A stretch of DNA of 52,238 nt from the NCBI RefSeq assembly GCF_013299175.1, contig NZ_JAAFKF010000014.1:1-52238 (forward strand). Reading direction: 5' to 3'. This document shows positions 39,198 to 48,656 of the stretch, in pieces. Made by a program: the position numbers and the translations under genes. Under the pieces are notes generated by a model. It saw only the letters and a list, made by a program, of their open reading frames with translations, searched no databases and was not told the DNA's origin. Each line of letters starts with the position of its first letter. The stretch's first letter is position 1. The DNA is from Sphaerotilus sp. GTDB lineage: Bacteria; Pseudomonadota; Gammaproteobacteria; Burkholderiales; Burkholderiaceae_C.

Positions 39198-40705
39198 GCT
39201 TCGGCGCTCCGGCCCTTCATGGCGAACAGACCCTGCGGACGCTTCTGGATGAAGACCACGATGCACACCAGCACCATGATCTTGGCCAGCACCGCGCCGG
39301 CAAAGCCTTCGAGGAACTTGTTGAGGATGCCCAGCCCGAGACCGGCGTAGACCGTGCCGGCGAGCTGCCCGACGCCACCCGTGACGACCACCATGAAGGC
39401 GTCCACGATGTAGCTCTGCCCGAGGTCAGGCCCGACGTTGCCCACCTGGCTCAGCGCACAGCCGGCCAGGCCCGCGATGCCGGCGCCGAGCGAGAAGGCG
39501 TAGGTGTCGATGCGGGCCGTGTTGATGCCGACACAGGCCGCCATGCGCCGGTTCTGCGTCACGCCGCGCACGAAGAGGCCGAGCCGCGTCCGGTTGATCA
39601 TCAGCGTCACGCCGCCGAGCACCAGGAAGGCGAAGGCGATGATGGCGAGCCGGTTGTAGGGGAGGATCAGGTTGGACATCACCTGCACGCCGCCGGAGAG
39701 CCAGGACGGGTTCTCGACCGCGACGTTCTGCGCACCGAACAGCGTGCGCACGCCCTGCATCAGCACCAGCGAGATGCCCCAGGTGGCGAGCAGGGTTTCG
39801 AGCGGGCGGCCGTAGAGCCAGCGGATCACCGTGCGCTCCAGCACCGCGCCGACCAGCGCCGCCACCGCGAACGAAGCCGGGATCGCCAGCACGATGTACC
39901 AGTCGAACAAGCCGGGCAGGAACTGGCGGAACAGGTTCTGCACGAGGTAGGTCGCGTAGGCGCCGATCATCATCAGCTCGCCATGCGCCATGTTGATCAC
40001 GCCCATCAGGCCATAGGTGATCGCCAGACCGAGGGCCACCAGCAACAGGATCGAGCCGAGGCTGACACCCGTGAACACGACGCCCAGCCGCTCGCCCCAG
40101 GCCAGCTTGCCTTCGACGGCGGCCCGTGCGGTCATCAGCGCGCCGCGCACGGCGTTGTCGGTTTCGGCGCCGGGGGCAAGACGTTCCTGGATGAGGCTTT
40201 TCACCGCCGGCTCGCTGCTGCCGGCCAGCGACTGCGCGGCGGACAGGCGCTTGGCCGGGTCAGACGCCGTGATCAGGATCGTGGCGCGCATCAGCTCCAG
40301 CCGCGACTTCAGGGCGGCATCGGTTTCAGCGGCGTAGGCTTTTTCGATCAGCGGCAGTTGCGCCTCTTCGAGCGATTGCTTGCGCAACTCGTCGAGCGCC
40401 TCGGTGCGCACCTTCGCGTCGGGCGACACCAGTTTCAAGGCACCGAGCGCAGCTTCGAGGGCGCCGCGCATCCGGTTGTTGTTGATGACTTCCTCGCCAT
40501 CGGGGGTCTTGACCTCGCCGTCGAGCAAGGCGCGCAGGAAAGCGGGCAGCGTCGGATCGGCTTCGGCCGCGATACGGTTGAGCGCGGTGATGCGGGCGTC
40601 GGTGTCGCCAGTGGTGATGGCGGCGGTCTGGTCGGGCGTCAGCGCGTGGGCGACAGGTGCCAGAAGGGCCATGACCAGCAGGAGGAGTGTTCGCAGGTGG
40701 GTCAC
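39194..40705 (-). CDS. urtB: Urea ABC transporter permease UrtB
   Basis: About 503 residues: a signal-like N-terminus (VTHLRTLLLLVMALLAPVAH), a soluble periplasmic helical region of about 190 residues, then a LivH-type permease domain (ITYGLMGVINMAHGELMMIG, ATWGISLVLMQGVRTLFGAQ, VTGGVGQLAGTVYAGLGLGI). The long periplasmic insert is characteristic of UrtB. GTG at 40705 is proposed as start since it yields the signal peptide; ATG 40672 would truncate it, and further upstream lies the repeat region. ATGA overlap with urtC. Confidence 0.92.
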   Translation of the reverse strand: MTHLRTLLLLVMALLAPVAHALTPDQTAAITTGDTDARITALNRIAAEADPTLPAFLRALLDGEVKTPDGEEVINNNRMRGALEAALGALKLVSPDAKVRTEALDELRKQSLEEAQLPLIEKAYAAETDAALKSRLELMRATILITASDPAKRLSAAQSLAGSSEPAVKSLIQERLAPGAETDNAVRGALMTARAAVEGKLAWGERLGVVFTGVSLGSILLLVALGLAITYGLMGVINMAHGELMMIGAYATYLVQNLFRQFLPGLFDWYIVLAIPASFAVAALVGAVLERTVIRWLYGRPLETLLATWGISLVLMQGVRTLFGAQNVAVENPSWLSGGVQVMSNLILPYNRLAIIAFAFLVLGGVTLMINRTRLGLFVRGVTQNRRMAACVGINTARIDTYAFSLGAGIAGLAGCALSQVGNVGPDLGQSYIVDAFMVVVTGGVGQLAGTVYAGLGLGILNKFLEGFAGAVLAKIMVLVCIVVFIQKRPQGLFAMKGRSAEA

Positions 40706-40731
40706 GGGGGTTGCAAGGTCACAGCGTGCGA

Positions 40732-40860
40732 AACCCCCCTCCCGGCCTCCCCCCGCTGGGGGGAGGAGAAAGACAGGGGCCGATGAGTCGAGTCGAGTTG
40801 ACTTGAGACTTGAGACTTGAGTTAAGCCCTCCCCCAGCGGGGGAGGGTTGGGAGGGGGTT
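40732..40860. repeat. Pair of inverted GC-rich palindromic repeats between urtA and urtB
   Basis: Two copies of one element face each other. Copy 1 (40732-40766) starts AACCCCCCTCCCGGCCTCCC and contains the palindrome CCTCCCCCCGCTGGGGGGAGG split over its end; copy 2 (40828-40860) is nearly the same sequence on the other strand (CCTCCCCCAGCGGGGGAGG). Between them is a short tandem tract built from GAGTCGAGTCGAGTT and ACTTGAGACTTGAG units. The design is that of REP/BIME-type intergenic repeats and may modulate urtA-urtB mRNA levels. Confidence 0.7.
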
Positions 40861-40885
40861 CCCCCCCCGCACCCACATCACGAGT

Positions 40886-42172
40886 TCACTTCTTCTCCGG
40901 CACGTTCTTCTTCCCCTTGTTCTCGGCGATGTAGTCGCTCCACGGATCGGCCACGACCGGACCCGGCGTCTTCCACACCACGTTGAACTGGCCATCCGCC
41001 TTGATCTCGCCGATGAAGACCGGCTTGTGCAGGTGGTGGTTTTCCTTGTCCATCGTGCTGGTGAAGCCGCCCGGTGCCTTGAAGGTCTGGCCGGCCATCG
41101 CGGCGATCACCTTGTCGGTGTCGGTGGACTTGGCCTTCTCGACCGCCTGCGCCCACATGTGGATGCCGAGGTAGGTGGCCTCCATCGGGTCGTTGGTCAG
41201 CGGCTTGTCCTTGTGGCCGGCGATGCCCTTGGCCTTGGCGTAGTCGCTCCACTGCTTGATGAAGGCGGTGTTGGTCGGGTTCTTGATCGACATGAAGTAG
41301 TTCCATGCCGCCAGGTGGCCCACCAGCGGCTTGGTGTCCACGCCGCGCAGCTCTTCCTCACCCACCGAGAACGCCACCACCGGCACGTCCGTCGCCTTCA
41401 GGCCCTGGTTGCCCAGTTCCTTGTAGAAGGGCACGTTCGAGTCGCCGTTGATGGTCGAGATGACGGCGGTCTTCTTGCCTTCGGAGGCGAACTTCTTGAT
41501 CTTGGCGATGATCGACTGGTAGTCGGAGTGGCCGAACGGGGTGTAGTCCTCGATGATGTCCGCCTCGGCCACGCCCTTGGACTTCAGGAAGGCGCGCAGG
41601 ATCTTGTTCGTCGTGCGCGGGTAGACGTAGTCGGTGCCCAGCAGCACGAACCGCTTGGCCGAGCCGCCGTCCTTGCTCATCAGGTATTCGACCGCGGGGA
41701 TGGCCTGCTGGTTCGGCGCCGCGCCCGTGTAGAACACGTTCTTCGACAGCTCTTCACCCTCGTACTGCACCGGGTAGAACAGCAGCGAGTTCTTCTCTTC
41801 GAACACCGGCAGCACCGACTTGCGCGACACCGAGGTCCAGCAGCCGAAGGTCACGACCGCCTTGTCCTGGTCGATGAGCTGCTTGGCCTTCTCGGCGAAC
41901 AGCGGCCAGTTCGACGCCGGATCGACCACGACAGGTTCGAGCTTCTTGCCGAGCACGCCGCCCTTGGCGTTGATCTCGTCGATGGTCATCAGGGCCACGT
42001 CCTTCAGGACGGTTTCCGAGATGGCCATCGTGCCGGACAGCGAGTGCAGCACGCCGACCTTGATGGTGTCGGCGGCGTGGGCCAGCAGCGGCAGCGTGGT
42101 CACGGCCACGCCGAGGGCGACAGCGCTGAGCTTCTGGGCGAAGGCGCGGCGGGAAGCGGAAACGATCTTCAT
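40886..42172 (-). CDS. urtA: Urea ABC transporter substrate-binding protein UrtA
   Basis: A 428-residue periplasmic binding protein of the Leu/Ile/Val-binding fold. The N-terminus MKIVSASRRAFAQKLSAVAL has a twin-arginine motif (SRRAF) before a hydrophobic core and the cut site LAHA, so Tat export is probable, as for many UrtA. The mature start DTIKVGVLHSLSGTMAISET and GCWTSVSRKSVLPVFEE are family hallmarks. Start ATG 42172; an upstream in-frame ATG would add a Pro/His-rich stretch. First gene of urtABCDE; the 180 bp before urtB holds a repeat pair, and a 16-bp palindrome lies about 80 bp upstream of the start. Confidence 0.96.
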   Translation of the reverse strand: MKIVSASRRAFAQKLSAVALGVAVTTLPLLAHAADTIKVGVLHSLSGTMAISETVLKDVALMTIDEINAKGGVLGKKLEPVVVDPASNWPLFAEKAKQLIDQDKAVVTFGCWTSVSRKSVLPVFEEKNSLLFYPVQYEGEELSKNVFYTGAAPNQQAIPAVEYLMSKDGGSAKRFVLLGTDYVYPRTTNKILRAFLKSKGVAEADIIEDYTPFGHSDYQSIIAKIKKFASEGKKTAVISTINGDSNVPFYKELGNQGLKATDVPVVAFSVGEEELRGVDTKPLVGHLAAWNYFMSIKNPTNTAFIKQWSDYAKAKGIAGHKDKPLTNDPMEATYLGIHMWAQAVEKAKSTDTDKVIAAMAGQTFKAPGGFTSTMDKENHHLHKPVFIGEIKADGQFNVVWKTPGPVVADPWSDYIAENKGKKNVPEKK

Positions 42173-42251
42173 GACAGGGTGACTCCGGGAGGGGCTGGGG
42201 TGCGGGTGGATCGGATGCACGCAGTGTCCCGGCCGGGGTCAGTTCGTGAAA

Positions 42252-42267
42252 TACGCCATATGGCGTA
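42252..42267. promoter_or_regulatory. Perfect 16-bp palindrome upstream of urtA (candidate regulator site)
   Basis: TACGCCATATGGCGTA is fully self-complementary. Read as TACGCCA-TA-TGGCGTA it resembles the 7-2-7 spacing of NarL/FixJ-type sites. It is 80 bp upstream of urtA and 18 bp from the end of the TIGR04222-like gene. The LuxR-type regulator encoded 1.4 kb away is a possible ligand; this is inference. Confidence 0.5.
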
Positions 42268-42284
42268 GACGCAGCGCCCGGTCA

Positions 42285-43535
42285 TCAGCCCCCGCCAGAG
42301 CCGCCGCCTCCCGAGCCGCCGCCGCCGCATCCACCACCACCGTCGCTGCTGCCCGAGCCCCCGGAACTGCCGTCACCACCGCCGCCGCAGCCGCCGCCGT
42401 CCCCCTTGCGCGGCGCGATGGCCGCCTTCAGCGCCGCCAGATCAGCGCCTCCAGCCGCCCCGATCACGCCTGCGGCCACGACCATGGACAGCAGCGGACT
42501 GCCCAGCGACACCGACGTTCCCGCCGGCACCAGGCGGGTGAACTCGTCGATCAGTTGCTGTCCACGATCGGTGGGCTGCACCTCCGTGTCGGCATAGGCA
42601 TGTCGGAGCGTGTACGCCCACCACAGCACGATCAGCAGGGCCGGGAACACCCACCCGATCAGGCCCAGCAGCAGCGCCAGCCCCAGCGCAGCAAGACGAA
42701 GCGGACTGCGCCAAGCTGCGGCGCGCCGCGCGGCCACCCGCTGTGCATGGTCCTGCGGCGTCGGCTGCAGACCCGCATCGATCGCCTCCTGGACCAGCTC
42801 CGGGTAGGCCAGCGACAGGGGCAGCTTCAGCGACTGGCCGCTGTCGGTGGTCTGCCGCAGTGCGCGCCAGACCCGCCATTCTTCTGGCGTCAGGGCCTCG
42901 TGCTCCTCGGGCCTCCGCTGGGACAACACCGGCTGACCCGCCGCGAAGCCCAGCAACCCGCGCTGGTGCAAGCCCGCCAGCGCCGTGGCCGTGACCCGTG
43001 GCGCTCCGCCGCGCAGCAGGGCCAGCAGAGCTGGCCGATACCCCCCGGCCAGCAATCCGGCGAGCACTTCGTGGCGCTCGCTCAGACCACCGAGCGGCCG
43101 GGGCGATTCGGCAGGGCTGCGGGTCCACAGATCGGCGGGCGGCACCTCACCGAAGACCCGTTCATACGCGACCAGCGTGTCGTGGTACTGCGTCTGGTGG
43201 TGGGCATCATGGTCGGCACCACCGGGATTCGGGTCGTGGTGCAGGATGCGTCCGAGCACCTGCCCGCACAGCCGGTCCCAGTAATCCCGCGAGTACAGCA
43301 AATGGGCATGCCAGACCGCATCGACCGCCCGCGACGGCGACACCGGCCGCCCCGCCACCTGCGTCAGCAGCAGGAAACGCCGGTACTCCTCGACCACGCG
43401 CAGGGTGTGCGTGGCGGACCAGCCTTGTTCCTCGGCCACACGGGCGCTGATCGTGCGCGTCAGGCCAGGGGGATCGAGTTCGAAGGCTTGCAGGCGCGAC
43501 CAGAGCGCCATGGCGGAAGGATCGGTGAGTCGCAT
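42285..43535 (-). CDS. TIGR04222-like membrane protein with glycine-rich C-terminal tail
   Basis: A 416-residue protein. N-terminal part (about 1-130) resembles the plant-type glycine-rich domain proteins (DUF1399), with AVDAVWHAHLLYSRDYWDRL and HHDPNPGG. The middle is charged, then two hydrophobic segments (LRLAALGLALLLGLIGWVFP and a span around LLSMVVAAGVIGAAGGADLA). The end is a low-complexity Gly/Ser/Cys tail with CGGGG repeats, as in TIGR04222 proteins. Function unknown; membrane attachment is likely. Start ATG 43535 has a good ribosome site (CAGGGAGACAGCG). It lies between urtA and the two-component genes on the same strand. Confidence 0.75.
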   Translation of the reverse strand: MRLTDPSAMALWSRLQAFELDPPGLTRTISARVAEEQGWSATHTLRVVEEYRRFLLLTQVAGRPVSPSRAVDAVWHAHLLYSRDYWDRLCGQVLGRILHHDPNPGGADHDAHHQTQYHDTLVAYERVFGEVPPADLWTRSPAESPRPLGGLSERHEVLAGLLAGGYRPALLALLRGGAPRVTATALAGLHQRGLLGFAAGQPVLSQRRPEEHEALTPEEWRVWRALRQTTDSGQSLKLPLSLAYPELVQEAIDAGLQPTPQDHAQRVAARRAAAWRSPLRLAALGLALLLGLIGWVFPALLIVLWWAYTLRHAYADTEVQPTDRGQQLIDEFTRLVPAGTSVSLGSPLLSMVVAAGVIGAAGGADLAALKAAIAPRKGDGGGCGGGGDGSSGGSGSSDGGGGCGGGGSGGGGSGGG

Positions 43536-43691
43536 CGCTGTCTCCCTGCCGTCGCCGGCCTGGACATCAGGCCAACCACCAACACCAACGCGACGGCATG
43601 GACACAGCGTAAGCACAAGGCTGTCGGCGATCTATCTGGGGCACCCCATAGGCCCGAAGGAAGGCATCACCTGACCTGACCTGACCTCACC

Positions 43692-44660
43692 TCACCGTCC
43701 CAGTTGGGGCACCTTCCCCAGCGCCACCGCCGCCGCTGCATTGCGCGTTTCCACCCCCAGCTTCTCGTAGACATGCTCCAGGTGCTTCTTCACCGTTGCG
43801 GGGCTGGCACCGACGATCTCGCCGATGTCGCGGTTGGTCTTGCCCTTGGCGACCCAGTAGAGTGCCTCGGCCTCGCGCGGGGTCAGCCCGAAGGCCAGTG
43901 CCAGGGCCTCCAGTGCCGCCGCATCGTCCGCCTCGCGCAGCACCAGCATCCACTCCACCTCGCTGAGCGCCTCGTGCAGCGTGAAGCGCAGGCGCCGGCC
44001 GGTGGCGGTTTCCAGCGTCACCGACGGCGAGCCGGGCACCAGCCCCTCGACCGGCCCGAGCCGCGCCACCGTGTGCTGCAGCCAGTCCAGCAGCAGCGTC
44101 GGCGCACGGCGGCCGTCGGACTGGAAATGCAGCGCCAGCATCTGCCGCGCCAGCGCCGTCTGCCACACCAGCCGCCCGTCGAGCAGCCGCACCACCAGCG
44201 TGGCGTGGCCGAAGGCGTCGAGCGCGTTGCGGGCCTGCGCCTGCTCGCGGGCGGCCAGCGTGTGGGCGTGGATGCGGGCAATGACCTCGCGGGCGCGGAT
44301 GGGCTTGGTCACGTAGTCGGTGCCGCCGGCGGCGAAGGCGGCGACGACGTGCTCGGTCTCGGTCAGCCCCGTCATGAAAATGATCGGAATGGCGGCGGTG
44401 CGCGGGTCGGCGCGCAGGCGACGGGCGACCTCGAAGCCGTCCATGCCCGGCATCACCGCGTCGAGCAGGATGGCATCCGGCCGCGCCCGCACCGCCCGCT
44501 CCAGCGCCGTCGCGCCGTCGAGCGCCACCAGCACGGTGTAGCCGGACTCGTCCAGCGCGTCGTGCAGGACGGCCAGGTTGTCGGGCACGTCATCGACGAT
44601 CAGCACCACGGAGGTGCTGTGGTCGGCGCGGGGGTCGGGTCGGTCAGGCAGTGGGTTCAT
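43692..44660 (-). CDS. LuxR/NarL-type response regulator with central PAS-like region
   Basis: A 322-residue regulator. The receiver domain (about 16-135) has the acidic pair D23/D24 in [10 protein letters not shown], the phosphoacceptor D67 in [16 protein letters not shown], and the lysine in [12 protein letters not shown] region of about 110 residues follows, unlike known domains I can name but PAS-like in length ([20 protein letters not shown]). The LuxR helix-turn-helix is at the end ([20 protein letters not shown]). The ATG at 44660 overlaps the kinase gene by 17 bp, so the kinase is its likely partner. Three-part REC-PAS-LuxR regulators of this kind occur with transporter-type kinases in Burkholderiales. 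Confidence 0.9.
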   Translation of the reverse strand: MNPLPDRPDPRADHSTSVVLIVDDVPDNLAVLHDALDESGYTVLVALDGATALERAVRARPDAILLDAVMPGMDGFEVARRLRADPRTAAIPIIFMTGLTETEHVVAAFAAGGTDYVTKPIRAREVIARIHAHTLAAREQAQARNALDAFGHATLVVRLLDGRLVWQTALARQMLALHFQSDGRRAPTLLLDWLQHTVARLGPVEGLVPGSPSVTLETATGRRLRFTLHEALSEVEWMLVLREADDAAALEALALAFGLTPREAEALYWVAKGKTNRDIGEIVGASPATVKKHLEHVYEKLGVETRNAAAAVALGKVPQLGR

Positions 44661-47600
44661 CGAGGGCCTTGCGGAGAAATCCGCGCATTGCATCCAGTTG
44701 GAATTGCCGCGCCAGCGTGCGCAGGCGATCGGAAAAATCACGGCACTCGGGCCGCTCGGCGTCCAGCGCATCCAGCAGCCGCAGCACGCCGCGCACATGC
44801 CCGAGCGAGACGGCATCCTGCAGCGCGTGCAGCCGCTCGGCCTCCGGCAACACCGCCGCGGGCTGCTGTGCGGCGGGCGGCGGCGACGCAGGCGGTGCGT
44901 CGATCCACGCCAGCGCCAGCCGCCGCCCCAGCCAGTCGAGCAGCTCGCCCACCCGCACCGGCTTGACCAGGAAATCGGCCGGGGTGATGCCGACATCGTT
45001 GTCCAGCCCCTTGTCGAAGGCGTTGGCCGAGACGATGGCCGCCGGCACCGCGCCCAACCCGAGCGCCCGCAGCCGGCGCAGCGTCTCCCAGCCGTCGATG
45101 CCGGGCATGGCCAGGTCCATGAAGACAGCGTCGGGCATCGGGCCATCCGCCGCACCGGCCTGTCCCGCCTGGAGCGCCGCCATCAGCGCCAGACACGCCT
45201 CGCCGCTGGCCGCCTGCCGGATCGTGAAGCCCAGTGGTGCCAGCAGGCTGGCGATCAGGCCGCGGTCCACCTCCTCGTTGTCCACCACCAGCACGCAGCG
45301 GCGCGGCCCCGTGTAGCCGGTGCGGCGCCGCTGTGGCGCGACCCGCTCGACCAGCGCCCCGCGCACCTCGGGCAGGAACAGCCGCAGCCGGAAGGTGGTG
45401 CCGACGCCGGGCGTGCTCTCCACCGTCAACTCGCCGCCCATCAGGTCGGTGAGCATGCGGCTGATCGTCAGACCGAGACCTGCGCCGCCCGTGACCGCCC
45501 CGCCACTGGCCGAGCCGCGCTCGAACGGCTCGAAGATGCGCGCCAGCTCCTCGGGTGTCATGCCGGGGCCGGAGTCGATGACCTCGATGCGCGCCATTTC
45601 GTGGCGGTGGTGCAGGCGCAGCACGACCTCGCCCTCGCGGGTGAACTTGACCGCGTTGCCGACGATGTTGATGAGGATCTGCCGCAGCCGCTGCTCGTCG
45701 GCGCGCACGCACACCGGCAGCGCCGTGAACTCGCAGCGAAAGCCGATGCCCTTGCCGGCGGCCTGCAGCGCGAACAGCCGGCCGATCTCCTCCATCGCCT
45801 CGGCGAAGCGCAGCGGGCGCACGTCCAGCCGCAGCTTGCCGCTCTCGATGCGGGCGATGTCGAGCGTGCCTTCGATGAGCGTGAGCAGGTGGTCGCCGCC
45901 ACGGCGGATGACGCTGACGGCCTGCCGGCGCGCGGGCGGCATGGACGCGTCGTCCTCCAGCAGTTGCGCGTAACCGAGGATCGAGTTCAGCGGGGTGCGC
46001 AGCTCGTGGCTGATGGTGGTGATGTAGCGGCTCTTGGCCTGGTTGGCGGCGTCGGCCTGGCGCTTGGCTTGTTGCAGGGCGCGGTCGGTGGCCTGGTGGG
46101 AAGCGATCTCGCGGCGCAGGGCCTCGGTCTGGCGGTTGGCCTCTTCCTGCGCGACCTGCCGGCTCTTGTGCGCCAGCACCAGCCACCACGCCACCACCCC
46201 CGCCACCAGCGCCAGCGTCGGCAGCACCAGCGCCCGCCGCGCCACCGCCAGCCCGCCCAGCAGCGGCGTGGCGATCAGCATCAGCAGCAGGTAGTGCGCG
46301 AGTCCTTTGTCCAGGTACGGCCACACCACCCGCGGCAGCCCCCAGCGCAGCGCCGCCGACCACTGCACCGACAGGCGCGACTCCGGCCCCTTGCACAGGT
46401 CATGGCAGCGCGCATCCAGCGTGCAGCACAGCGAGCAGATCACGCCGCCATACGCGGGGCAATGCGCCATGTCCTCGGCCTCAAAAGCGCCCTCGCAGAC
46501 GGTGCAACGCTGTGGCGCCGCATAACGCCGGTACGTCCCCGCCGCCTCGTCCGGCACGCCCACCCGCTGCGCGAGGGACCACCGCCCGCCCGTCCACCAC
46601 GCGATCAGCGGCGACGCCACCAGCGCCGTCACCAGCGCGATCCCCGCCGACCACGCCTGCGCCATGTCGCCGAACACCCCCAGGTGCGCCGCCACCGACA
46701 CCGCCGACGCAATCCCCATCGCCCCCACGCCGACCGGGTTGATGTCGCACAGGTACGCCCGCCGGAACTCGATCCCCTTCGGACTCAGCCCCAGCGGCTT
46801 GTTGATGACCAGATCCGCCACCACCGCCATCACCCAACTGATGGCGAGGTTGGCGTACAGCCCCAGCACATGGCCGAGCGCCTGGAACACGTCCAGCTCC
46901 ATCAGCATCAGCGCGATGCCGGTGTTGAAGACCACCCAGACGACGCGCCCCGGGTGGCTGTGCGTCACGCGGGAGAAGAAGTTCGACCACGCCAGCGACC
47001 CCGCGTAGGCATTGGTCACGTTGATCTTGAGCTGCGAGACGACGACGAAGACCGCCGTGGCCGCCACCGCCCAGCCGTAGTGCGGGAAGACGTATTCGTA
47101 GGCGGCCAGGTACATCTGGTTGGGATCGACCGCCCGCTCCACCGGCACCATGTGGCCGATCGCCAGAAACGCCAGCAGCGCCCCGCCCAGCATCTTCAGC
47201 ACGCCCGGCACCACCCAGCCCGGCCCGCCTGCGACCACCCCCGCCCACCAGCGCCAGCGGTTCTGCGGGGTCTGCTCCGGCATGAAGCGCAGGTAGTCGG
47301 CCTGCTCGCCCATCTGCGTGATCAGCGCGATCCCGACCGTCATGGCTGCGCCGAACGCCAGCGGGTCGAACGCCGTCAGCCCGCGCTCGCCGCCGTAGCC
47401 GACCAGCCCGTCGAGCACGCCGGGGTTCTCGCGGAACACGAAGACATAGGGCGTCACCAGCATCAGCGCCCACAGCGGCTGCGTCCATACCTGCAGCCGG
47501 CTGATCACTGTCACCCCATGGGTCACCAGCGGCAGCACCACGGCGGAGCAGACCACATAGCCCCACGCCAGCGGAATGTCGAACACCAGCTCCAGCGCGT

Positions 47601-48117
47601 AGGCCATCACCGCCGCTTCGAGCGCAAAGAAGATGAAGGTGAAGCTCGCATAGAGGAGCGAGGTGATGGTCGAGCCGATGTAGCCGAAGCCGGCGCCGCG
47701 GGTCAGCAGGTCCATGTCCACGCCGTGGCGCGCCGCGTAGACGCTGATCGGCAGGCCCGCCAGGAAGATCACCAGCCCCGTGGCCAGGATCGCCAGCGCG
47801 GCGTTCGTGAAGCCGTAGCGCACCAGCAGCGTGGCCCCCACCGCCTCCAGCACGAGGAACGACGCCGCGCCGCCCAGCGCCGTGTTCGCCACCCGGCCAA
47901 TGCTCCAGCGCCGGCTGCTGCGCGGGGCGAAGCGCAGCGCGTAGTCCTCCAGGGTCTCGCTGGCGACCCAGGCGTTGTAGTCGCGGCGGATCTTGATGAC
48001 GCGCTGCTGTGGCTCACCGGACACGGCAGGGGCCGCCTGCGGGTTTGCAGGGGCTGGCCCGAAATCTGCCTGTGCAGGCAAGATCGTTGCATTTCCGGCG
48101 GCAGGCGTCGTCGTCAT
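44644..48117 (-). CDS. Hybrid sensor histidine kinase with NCS1-permease sensor domain
   Basis: A 1157-residue protein. Residues about 40-530 are an NCS1 (purine/cytosine/hydantoin/allantoin) permease with about twelve hydrophobic segments ([60 protein letters not shown]). Residues about 537-576 are Cys-rich ([20 protein letters not shown], then CSLCC and CHDLC), probably metal binding. Two more hydrophobic segments and a coiled coil lead to HisKA with H704 ([16 protein letters not shown]), an HATPase ([32 protein letters not shown]), a receiver with D1001 ([16 protein letters not shown]) and a helical tail. The ATG at 48117 faces ureA across 33 bp. A transporter fused to a kinase recalls CbrA, but that uses an SLC5 domain. 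Sensing of urea, allantoin or a purine is inferred from the neighbours. Confidence 0.88.
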   Translation of the reverse strand: MTTTPAAGNATILPAQADFGPAPANPQAAPAVSGEPQQRVIKIRRDYNAWVASETLEDYALRFAPRSSRRWSIGRVANTALGGAASFLVLEAVGATLLVRYGFTNAALAILATGLVIFLAGLPISVYAARHGVDMDLLTRGAGFGYIGSTITSLLYASFTFIFFALEAAVMAYALELVFDIPLAWGYVVCSAVVLPLVTHGVTVISRLQVWTQPLWALMLVTPYVFVFRENPGVLDGLVGYGGERGLTAFDPLAFGAAMTVGIALITQMGEQADYLRFMPEQTPQNRWRWWAGVVAGGPGWVVPGVLKMLGGALLAFLAIGHMVPVERAVDPNQMYLAAYEYVFPHYGWAVAATAVFVVVSQLKINVTNAYAGSLAWSNFFSRVTHSHPGRVVWVVFNTGIALMLMELDVFQALGHVLGLYANLAISWVMAVVADLVINKPLGLSPKGIEFRRAYLCDINPVGVGAMGIASAVSVAAHLGVFGDMAQAWSAGIALVTALVASPLIAWWTGGRWSLAQRVGVPDEAAGTYRRYAAPQRCTVCEGAFEAEDMAHCPAYGGVICSLCCTLDARCHDLCKGPESRLSVQWSAALRWGLPRVVWPYLDKGLAHYLLLMLIATPLLGGLAVARRALVLPTLALVAGVVAWWLVLAHKSRQVAQEEANRQTEALRREIASHQATDRALQQAKRQADAANQAKSRYITTISHELRTPLNSILGYAQLLEDDASMPPARRQAVSVIRRGGDHLLTLIEGTLDIARIESGKLRLDVRPLRFAEAMEEIGRLFALQAAGKGIGFRCEFTALPVCVRADEQRLRQILINIVGNAVKFTREGEVVLRLHHRHEMARIEVIDSGPGMTPEELARIFEPFERGSASGGAVTGGAGLGLTISRMLTDLMGGELTVESTPGVGTTFRLRLFLPEVRGALVERVAPQRRRTGYTGPRRCVLVVDNEEVDRGLIASLLAPLGFTIRQAASGEACLALMAALQAGQAGAADGPMPDAVFMDLAMPGIDGWETLRRLRALGLGAVPAAIVSANAFDKGLDNDVGITPADFLVKPVRVGELLDWLGRRLALAWIDAPPASPPPAAQQPAAVLPEAERLHALQDAVSLGHVRGVLRLLDALDAERPECRDFSDRLRTLARQFQLDAMRGFLRKALDEPTA

Positions 48118-48150
48118 GCCGCTCTCGCACTCAAGAAACGCACCAGCCCC

Positions 48151-48453
48151 ATGGAACTCACCCCCCGCGAGAAAGACAAGCTGCTGATCTTCACCGCCGC
48201 CCTGCTGGCCGAGCGGCGCAAGGCCCGTGGCTTGAAACTCAACTACCCCGAGGCCATCGCCCTGATCTCGGCGGCGATCATGGAAGGTGCCCGTGACGGC
48301 AAGACGGTGGCCGCGCTGATGAGCGAGGGCAAGACCGTGCTCAGCCGTGCCGACGTGATGGACGGGATCGCCGAGATGATTCCCGAGATCCAGGTCGAGG
48401 CCACGTTTCCGGACGGCACCAAGTTGGTGACTGTGCATCAACCCATTGCATGA
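48151..48453 (+). CDS. ureA: Urease subunit gamma
   Basis: The 100-residue urease gamma subunit, starting [20 protein letters not shown], with [20 protein letters not shown] and VTVHQPI at the end. It is complete and of normal length. Urease splits urea into ammonia and carbon dioxide in the cytoplasm. ureD, which usually precedes ureA in this order, is absent; the divergent kinase gene takes that place. The ribosome site is weak. The next gene starts in a four-base ATGA overlap. Confidence 0.97.
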   Translation: MELTPREKDKLLIFTAALLAERRKARGLKLNYPEAIALISAAIMEGARDGKTVAALMSEGKTVLSRADVMDGIAEMIPEIQVEATFPDGTKLVTVHQPIA

Positions 48454-48641
48454 AACGCACCATGAAGAAGCATCTGCACCACACCGCCCTGTTCGCTGCC
48501 CTGTGCGGGCTGGCTGTCGCCGCGCAGGCCCATGAAGGCCACGGCCTGCCCGGCGCCTCGCACTGGCATTCGACCGACGTGATCGGCTACGTGCTGGCGG
48601 CGTGCATCGCGGGCGCGCTGTGGTTCACGCGCAAGAAGTGA
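48450..48641 (+). CDS. Small His-rich membrane protein between ureA and ureB
   Basis: A 63-residue protein. An N-terminal signal ([20 protein letters not shown] then LAVAAQA) is followed by [16 protein letters not shown], with five histidines and a glycine in a short span, one transmembrane helix ([16 protein letters not shown]) and a TRKK end. The start overlaps ureA (ATGA); a second ATG at 48462 is possible. The motif after the cut site resembles the first histidines of HupE/UreJ nickel permeases, but the other spans are lacking. Binding or delivery of nickel at the periplasmic face is a guess from position and histidines. Confidence 0.75.
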   Translation: MKRTMKKHLHHTALFAALCGLAVAAQAHEGHGLPGASHWHSTDVIGYVLAACIAGALWFTRKK

Positions 48642-48656
48642 CGGCGAGGTGACACG

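Noticed and set aside
43670-43697. Pentanucleotide tract (CCTGA three times, then CCTCA twice) at the end of the response regulator gene
   Set aside because: Too short and imperfect to argue for phase variation; it lies at the stop codon and just beyond.
44578-48150. A frame of more than 1100 codons on the plus strand running into ureA
   Set aside because: It is the reverse shadow of the permease-kinase gene. Only its last 100 codons, from ATG 48151, are real and are ureA.
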